Source: an uncultured Clostridia bacterium (GTDB taxonomy: Bacteria > Bacillota > Clostridia > Christensenellales > UBA1242). Taken from it: a stretch of 35,554 bases of DNA. The stretch is taken from assembly GCA_937891595.1 (NCBI GenBank), contig CALATF010000070.1, positions 1 through 35,554 on the forward strand. Reading direction: 5' to 3'. Of the stretch, positions 31,467-35,554 are shown piece by piece. Made by a program: the position numbers and the translations under genes. Numbering within the stretch: the first letter of the stretch is position 1; every line of letters begins with the position of its first letter. The notes beneath the pieces were generated by a model, which was not told the DNA's origin, made no database searches, and saw only the letters and a program-made list of their open reading frames with translations.

Positions 31467-31491
31467 TATACATATAAAAGGGGGATTTATT

Positions 31492-31836
31492 ATGGGTAAA
31501 GGTTTAAGAATTACAAATATAATATTTTTTGTTTTAGCAACTTTAGTTCAACTTGCTGCACTTTATTTTGAAATTAATCTTTTTATAACACTTGGGGACG
31601 TTGATTCTTTAGGTAAAGGCCTCGGAATGGCGATATTTTTACATTTTATATTAATTGCTTCTGCAATTGTTTTAGGTTTAGCATTAATAATAACTATCCT
31701 TTCAATTATTCTTAAAAGAAAAATGAAAAATGCTGATTTACCTAGTCCTAAAATAGATGTAATTTGCAATGTTCTACCATGGCTATATGTTTTGATAAAT
31801 ATTGTTACTTTTGTTTTATTCAACATATTAGCATAA
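31492..31836 (+). CDS. Small membrane protein, unknown function (114 aa)
   Basis: I do not recognise it. Three membrane helices are likely: about 8-34 (TNIIFFVLATLVQLAALYFEINLFITL), 45-72 (MAIFLHFILIASAIVLGLALIITILSI) and 94-113 (LPWLYVLINIVTFVLFNILA), with a basic loop KRKMKNADLPSPK between the last two. It is monocistronic with a near-perfect promoter and a bidirectional terminator. It is not similar in sequence to the other small membrane protein at 27167, but has the same size, strand and layout. Confidence 0.78.
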   Translation: MGKGLRITNIIFFVLATLVQLAALYFEINLFITLGDVDSLGKGLGMAIFLHFILIASAIVLGLALIITILSIILKRKMKNADLPSPKIDVICNVLPWLYVLINIVTFVLFNILA

Positions 31837-31862
31837 GTTAAACAATAAAAACTAAATTAAAA

Positions 31863-31895
31863 AGATAAAAAGCTTGGATTAATCCAAGCTTTTTT
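31863..31895. terminator. Bidirectional terminator, 31492 gene / PII-like gene
   Basis: AAAAAGCTTGGA/TCCAAGCTTTTT stem with a TTAA loop; T runs on both strands. It separates two convergent units. Confidence 0.88.
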
Positions 31896-31896
31896 A

Positions 31897-32232
31897 TTAA
31901 TTTTCTTCTTTTTTCTTAGATGAACTTAACCCTCTTACTTGATTAACTGGCAAACTAAAGCAAATACCTTTACCAGCTTCATATAGGTCAGCGTTATCAC
32001 AAATTGCTTCCATAATTTGTTTTTTACTATCACTATTTGTTAAAGTCATAATAATTTCTTTTTCAGGTTGAATACTAATACCTAAAACAGATTCATCATT
32101 TTGTACACTTGTACCCCTACCATGAATAATTGTACCACCACTTGCACCCGCATTTCTTGCTGCGTCTACTACTAAATCTGAATATCCTCTATCTACAATA
32201 CTTATAATTAATTCAAAATTTTTATTTTCCAT
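31897..32232 (-). CDS. PII-like nitrogen-regulator-fold protein
   Basis: A 111-aa protein of the PII/GlnB-like superfamily. ELIISIVDRGYSDLVVDAARNAGASGGTIIHGRG matches the PII core (the aGA-GGTii-grG stretch), followed by the strand KEIIMTLTNSD. The classic uridylylated T-loop is not recognisable. I chose the ATG at 32232 because AAGGAG lies 9 bases upstream; the earlier ATG has no site and would overlap the previous gene. Third gene of a unit with a second PII-like gene and a DUF1538-type membrane protein, so it probably senses a small ligand and controls that protein. Confidence 0.85.
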   Translation of the reverse strand: MENKNFELIISIVDRGYSDLVVDAARNAGASGGTIIHGRGTSVQNDESVLGISIQPEKEIIMTLTNSDSKKQIMEAICDNADLYEAGKGICFSLPVNQVRGLSSSKKKEEN

Positions 32233-32245
32233 TTTTTCAATCTCC

Positions 32246-32632
32246 TTAACTATATCTTTCAACAGCTTTATTTGTCATGCTTTTAAGTGGTAATGTAAAA
32301 GCAAAGCCTCTAAATTTTTCATTGTATAAAATATTTTCTTCTAATAAATCTAAAATTTGGTTACTATCTTTAAATTTAATCACTGCAAAAACAACTTCTT
32401 TTTCTTTATTATACAAACTGAACATATTAGCAATTCCAGATGGTGCTGTACCCAAACCAAATGTAGCAATATTAAAATTTACTTTTTGTTGTTCAAGAAA
32501 TTCAATTACTTCTTCACCTTTACCACGATTAACAATAACGGTTAGCATTTCGAACATAGGTGGTTTTAAAGTTGAAGTTTTGTTAGAACTTTTTTTGAAT
32601 AAAACTCTTTTTTCTTTTTTTAACTTTTCCAT
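32246..32632 (-). CDS. Second PII-like protein
   Basis: A 128-aa protein with a basic N-terminal extension (about 1-25, KLKKEKRVLFKKSSNK) followed by a PII-like ferredoxin fold: FEMLTVIVNRGKGEEVIEFLEQQKVNFNIATFGLGTAPSG, then VVFAVIKFKDSNQILDLL, and a last strand RGFAFTLPLKS that parallels GICFSLPVNQ in the downstream gene. The two are thus diverged duplicates. AAGGAG lies 6 bases upstream of the ATG. The spacing (18 bases after the DUF1538 gene, 13 before the next start) supports one transcript. Confidence 0.8.
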   Translation of the reverse strand: MEKLKKEKRVLFKKSSNKTSTLKPPMFEMLTVIVNRGKGEEVIEFLEQQKVNFNIATFGLGTAPSGIANMFSLYNKEKEVVFAVIKFKDSNQILDLLEENILYNEKFRGFAFTLPLKSMTNKAVERYS

Positions 32633-32650
32633 TTTTACTCCTTAAAAAGA

Positions 32651-34192
32651 TTAAACTCTTTTTTTAGATTTATCATTTTCTATTTCACTAAGACCATTCC
32701 AGTTAAATTCAATGATTTCAATTTTCTTAACTTTACCAGCAACTTGTTTCTTAGCATTCTTAATAAGTACAAGTTTATAAGCAAAGCCGAGAATTTGCAT
32801 TGTTAAAATAGGAAATGCAGCAATCAAAGCAATCGTGCCAAAACCCGAAGAAGAACCAACTGCAAGCCCTGTTACCATAGGCAAAATAAACGAAACTGCC
32901 ATAGCCCCAGTAGCAACACCACCCGAGTCAAATGCAATAGCAGTAAATAACTTTGTGTTAAAGAAAGCTAAATCAATACATATAACATAAACAGGAACAA
33001 CTACATAAAGCAAACTAAAATCAAACATAGCTTGAGTTACAGCTACAGCAACTGAACAAGCAACACCTATGGAAACAAAAATTACAATAATTCGTTGTTT
33101 AATAACACCACCGGTAATATCTTCAACTTGCTTTTTTAGAACATGTAACGCAGGTTCGGCTAAAATAGCACATGCTCCAAGTGCAAAACCAACAGGGATA
33201 GCTATCCAACTATAAGAAAGTGAAGCAAAAAATTCACCTATAACTGTTCCTATGTGTAAATACCCACATTCAACGCCTGTTAAGAATAAAGCAATGCCTA
33301 CATATGTGTATAAAAAGCCCATGCACATTTTTAATACTTTTTGTTTAGGAAATTTGAATGCAAAAATTTGAAAAACAACAAACAACGCAATAATAGGTAA
33401 TAAAATTAAAGCAACATCACCTAAATAACCAACAAATGCTCCACCTAACTCTTGCCAAATACCAGTTGAGGCAACAGCTTCTTCTACAACTGCACCACTA
33501 CCTGGTTTTAAGAATAAGCTTAATATCATAACTGAAAGTATAGGGCCTGCTGAACACAAAGCAATAAGACCAAAGCTCTCGTCTTCGTTTTTACCACCTC
33601 TAACAGCATAAAGACCTAAACCAAATGTTATTAAGAAAGGTACTGAAATAGGCCCTGTTGTAACACTGCCCGAATCAAACGCTATGGGCATAAATTCCTG
33701 TGGAACAAAAAAGGCTAAAACTATAATAATTGCATAAACAACTGCTAATATAGCAGATAGCTTCCATTTGCAAACCATTTTTAATATTGCAAGAATTAAA
33801 GAAATTCCAACACCTACGGAAACAATACTAATAAAAATCCAAACATTACTTAAAGTTGAATATTGTGCTATTTGTGTAGCAAGTACCATTAAGTCAGGTT
33901 CTGCAAAAGTAATAATAAACCCGATTACAAAACTACAAGCTATCATAAACCATATTTTTCTAGATTTTGATATTGTAGAACCTATGTTGTTACCAAGTTC
34001 AATCATAGAACTATCAGCACCTAAAGAGAATAGTGCAATGCCAAGTAATAACAAAACAGCACTAATAGCTAATTTTATAATAACATCAATATCTGTTGGA
34101 ATTACAAAAATAATAAGTGCAAAAACAATAAGAGTAATAGGAAGTACAGCCATTAACGATTCTTTTAACTTTTCCATAAAACTCTTAAACAT
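32651..34192 (-). CDS. DUF1538-family membrane protein (putative transporter)
   Basis: A 513-aa polytopic membrane protein with an internal duplication typical of DUF1538. Repeat one holds FSLGADSSMIELGNNIG, GFIITFAEPDLMVLATQ and AFDSGSVTTGPISVPFLITFGLG. Repeat two holds FLTGVECGYLHIGTVIGE, GACAILAEPALHVL and AFDSGGVATGAMAVSFILPMVTG. The paired AEP and FDSGxVxTG motifs are likely the functional core. About 12-14 helices. I chose the ATG at 34192 since AGGGGG lies 8 bases upstream. The family's substrate is not known. Linkage to two PII-like genes suggests ligand-gated control, as PII does for AmtB. Confidence 0.88.
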   Translation of the reverse strand: MFKSFMEKLKESLMAVLPITLIVFALIIFVIPTDIDVIIKLAISAVLLLLGIALFSLGADSSMIELGNNIGSTISKSRKIWFMIACSFVIGFIITFAEPDLMVLATQIAQYSTLSNVWIFISIVSVGVGISLILAILKMVCKWKLSAILAVVYAIIIVLAFFVPQEFMPIAFDSGSVTTGPISVPFLITFGLGLYAVRGGKNEDESFGLIALCSAGPILSVMILSLFLKPGSGAVVEEAVASTGIWQELGGAFVGYLGDVALILLPIIALFVVFQIFAFKFPKQKVLKMCMGFLYTYVGIALFLTGVECGYLHIGTVIGEFFASLSYSWIAIPVGFALGACAILAEPALHVLKKQVEDITGGVIKQRIIVIFVSIGVACSVAVAVTQAMFDFSLLYVVVPVYVICIDLAFFNTKLFTAIAFDSGGVATGAMAVSFILPMVTGLAVGSSSGFGTIALIAAFPILTMQILGFAYKLVLIKNAKKQVAGKVKKIEIIEFNWNGLSEIENDKSKKRV

Positions 34193-34375
34193 AGTTTTGC
34201 CCCCTACCATATATACGTAATTACTAATTATTTGTATTATAAAATAGAAAAATTTTTTTTACAAGTTTATTATTTATATTTTTAACATTTTGTTAAAAAA
34301 ATGTGGACAATTTTACTTTTCAAAACTTTTACTAAAGTTATTTTGAAAATGCTTAATAATTGAAATTAAAATAAC

Positions 34376-34412
34376 AAAAAACACATCCTTTATTTATAAA
34401 AGAATGTGTATT
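34376..34412 (-). terminator. Terminator after the truncated metal ATPase
   Basis: ACACATTCTTT/AAAGGATGTGT stem (one mismatch) with a T run on the minus strand. Confidence 0.75.
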
Positions 34413-34417
34413 TTAAT

Positions 34418-35206
34418 TTAATCTTTGACTTTGTGTTTTAATGCTCGCAAACTATTTAAAATTGCTAGAACAGTTACACCAACGTCAGCAATAACTGCAC
34501 TTAGCATTCCAGTTATACCAAGAGTGCCAAGCGTTAAAAATAATAGTTTTATACCAGCCGACAAAATAATATTTTGCCAAACTATCTTGCGAGTAAATTT
34601 AGAAAGTTTAATTGCAGTAACAACTTTATTAGGATTATCATCCACTAAAACAACATCCGAAGCTTCTATACTAGCACTACTACCATTTAAGCCCATACTA
34701 AAGCCAACATCACTAAGCATTAAAGAAGGAGCATCATTAATACCATCTCCCACATAACCTACAAATAAATTTTTATTCTTTTTTAAGTTTTCAATATATG
34801 AGTATTTGTCTTGTGGCAATAAATTACATAAACTTTCATTTATACCAACTTGTTTTGCCACTTGATTAACAATTTCTTTATTATCACCTGAAAGTAAAAT
34901 TGTTTTTACATCAATTTCATTTAATTGTTTACAAGTTAAATTAGCAGTAGGTTTTATAGCGTCTTTAAAATAAATTTCTCCCAGCTTTTCTTCTTTTTTA
35001 TAAATTTCTACTGTTGTTATTTTAGACCCAGCCTCTTTTCTGCCTACAAAATATTTAGTATTTTGATAAGTAAAATAGACACCTTCTCCTGCAACTTCTT
35101 TAATAAAGTTGGCATTTTCTAACTTTTTAGTATTAACCTTTTTATCACATTGTTTTATATCAATAAAAGTTCCCCAATCCTCTTTATGACCTGTAAATCT
35201 TTTCAT
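34418..35206 (-). pseudogene. P1B-type (Zn/Cd-type) ATPase remnant, N-terminal part missing
   Basis: 262 aa matching the C-terminal third of a heavy-metal P-type ATPase. Part of the nucleotide-binding domain (FIKEVAGEGVYFTYQNTKYFVGRK), P-domain motifs SGDN (106-109) and GDGINDAPS (153-161), and the last two membrane helices ending ADVGVTVLAILNSLRAL, as in ZntA/CadA. Missing are all earlier membrane helices, the CPC metal site, the actuator domain and the phosphorylated DKTGT, so it cannot pump metal. Only 117 bases separate its start from the mnmA stop, so the 5' part is deleted. Residues 1-28 do not resemble the family. A GGAG ribosome site and a terminator remain, so a protein might still be made. 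Confidence 0.8.
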
Positions 35207-35323
35207 AAAACATCACTCCGTAAAAAGGATTTTATACTCTTACTAAATTTTAACATTATTTCAGAATATTGTAAAGAGTTTTTTAGGCGATATACAATAA
35301 AAATTCATACTAAATGCCTGAAA

Positions 35324-35452
35324 TTATTCTATTGTACCGCCACCAACAACAATATCTCCATCATATAGCACAACAGCCTGTCCTTTTGAAATTGCACGTT
35401 GAGGTTCATCAAAAACAATTCTATATCTATCACTAGAATATTGTTCATCAGG
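35324..35452 (-). pseudogene. mnmA: 3' end of mnmA (tRNA 2-thiouridylase), cut off
   Basis: MnmA makes 2-thiouridine at U34 of Lys, Glu and Gln tRNAs. The last about 42 codons read RYRIVFDEPQRAISKGQAVV then LYDGDIVVGGGTIE and a TAA, which is the MnmA C-terminus. Upstream of about 35452 the frame no longer resembles MnmA (HWGRPHLGKFLLNGG), and it meets a stop at 35510-35512. The change coincides with a GC-rich inverted repeat. Either the gene is disrupted by an insertion or the window edge is rearranged; the rest of mnmA is not in this window. Confidence 0.7.
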
Positions 35453-35554
35453 GACGCCCCCATTTAGTAAAAATTTACCCAAATGAGGTCGTCCCCAATG
35501 GACTGATTTTTATCCATTCTCTCTTTTCCAATAAAACAAATACTGCTGAGCGAT
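35451..35554. mobile_element. Possible end of a mobile element at the right edge
   Basis: An imperfect inverted repeat, GGGACGCCCCCATTTAGTA (35451-35469) against the complement of 35476-35496, is much richer in GC than the surroundings and begins where MnmA similarity ends. Beyond it, on the minus strand, an open frame coming from outside the window ends ...YLFYWKRENG at the stop 35510-35512. I cannot name the element; no transposase domain is visible in so short a piece. Confidence 0.4.

Noticed and set aside
31271..31491. T-box leader upstream of leuS
   Set aside because: A stretch GTGGTAGCC on the minus strand recalls the T-box core, but the rest of the core and the antiterminator/terminator pair are missing and the space is short.

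Overview
This is an AT-rich stretch of a low-GC, endospore-forming Firmicutes chromosome. The spore genes point that way: a gerA-type germinant-receptor operon, spoIIE, a match to the sigma-G promoter consensus and an exact Spo0A box. So do recD2, comFC, secA and the rpsF-ssb-rpsR operon. I infer a Clostridia-type lineage; the sequence does not let me name a genus. Nearly all conserved genes lie on the minus strand, which is probably the leading strand here.

Layout. Bases 1-5862 (minus): the N-terminal 740 codons of secA (the gene runs off the left edge), a two-gene unit of an XRE-type regulator and comFC with its terminator, and recD2. Bases 5981-16526 form an accessory block. It has five small diverged paralogs of unknown function (minus), then a three-gene run (minus) of a HicB-like protein with a Cys/His-rich tail, a guanylate-kinase-like protein and a deoxyribonucleotidase-like protein. 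Facing away on the plus strand are three large diverged paralogs of unknown function, each followed by its own terminator. Bases 16601-17691: rpsF-ssb-rpsR with a likely S6:S18-type leader. Bases 17870-22169: an unknown small gene and gerAA-gerAB-gerAC. The 428-base gap 22170-22597 is unusually rich. It holds a sigma-G-like promoter for gerAA, a plus-strand promoter with an exact Spo0A box and a strong hairpin terminator but no convincing ORF (candidate small RNA), a cluster of DnaA boxes, and the tilS terminator. Bases 22598-31270: tilS, spoIIE, a HIT-family gene, a small membrane protein gene (plus), a U32-family tRNA-hydroxylation-type gene and leuS. Bases 31492-34192: another small membrane protein (plus), and a unit of a DUF1538-type membrane protein with two small PII-like proteins. 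Bases 34418-35554: a P1B-type metal ATPase lacking its N-terminal part, and the last codons of mnmA, cut off by an imperfect inverted repeat at the right edge that looks like the end of a mobile element.

Functional links. SpoIIE and the Ger proteins act in sporulation and germination. SecA exports proteins, LeuS, TilS, MnmA and the U32 protein serve translation and tRNA modification, and RecD2, SSB and ComFC serve DNA metabolism. The least explained parts are the two orphan families with the HicB/metal protein between them, and the DnaA/Spo0A intergenic region.
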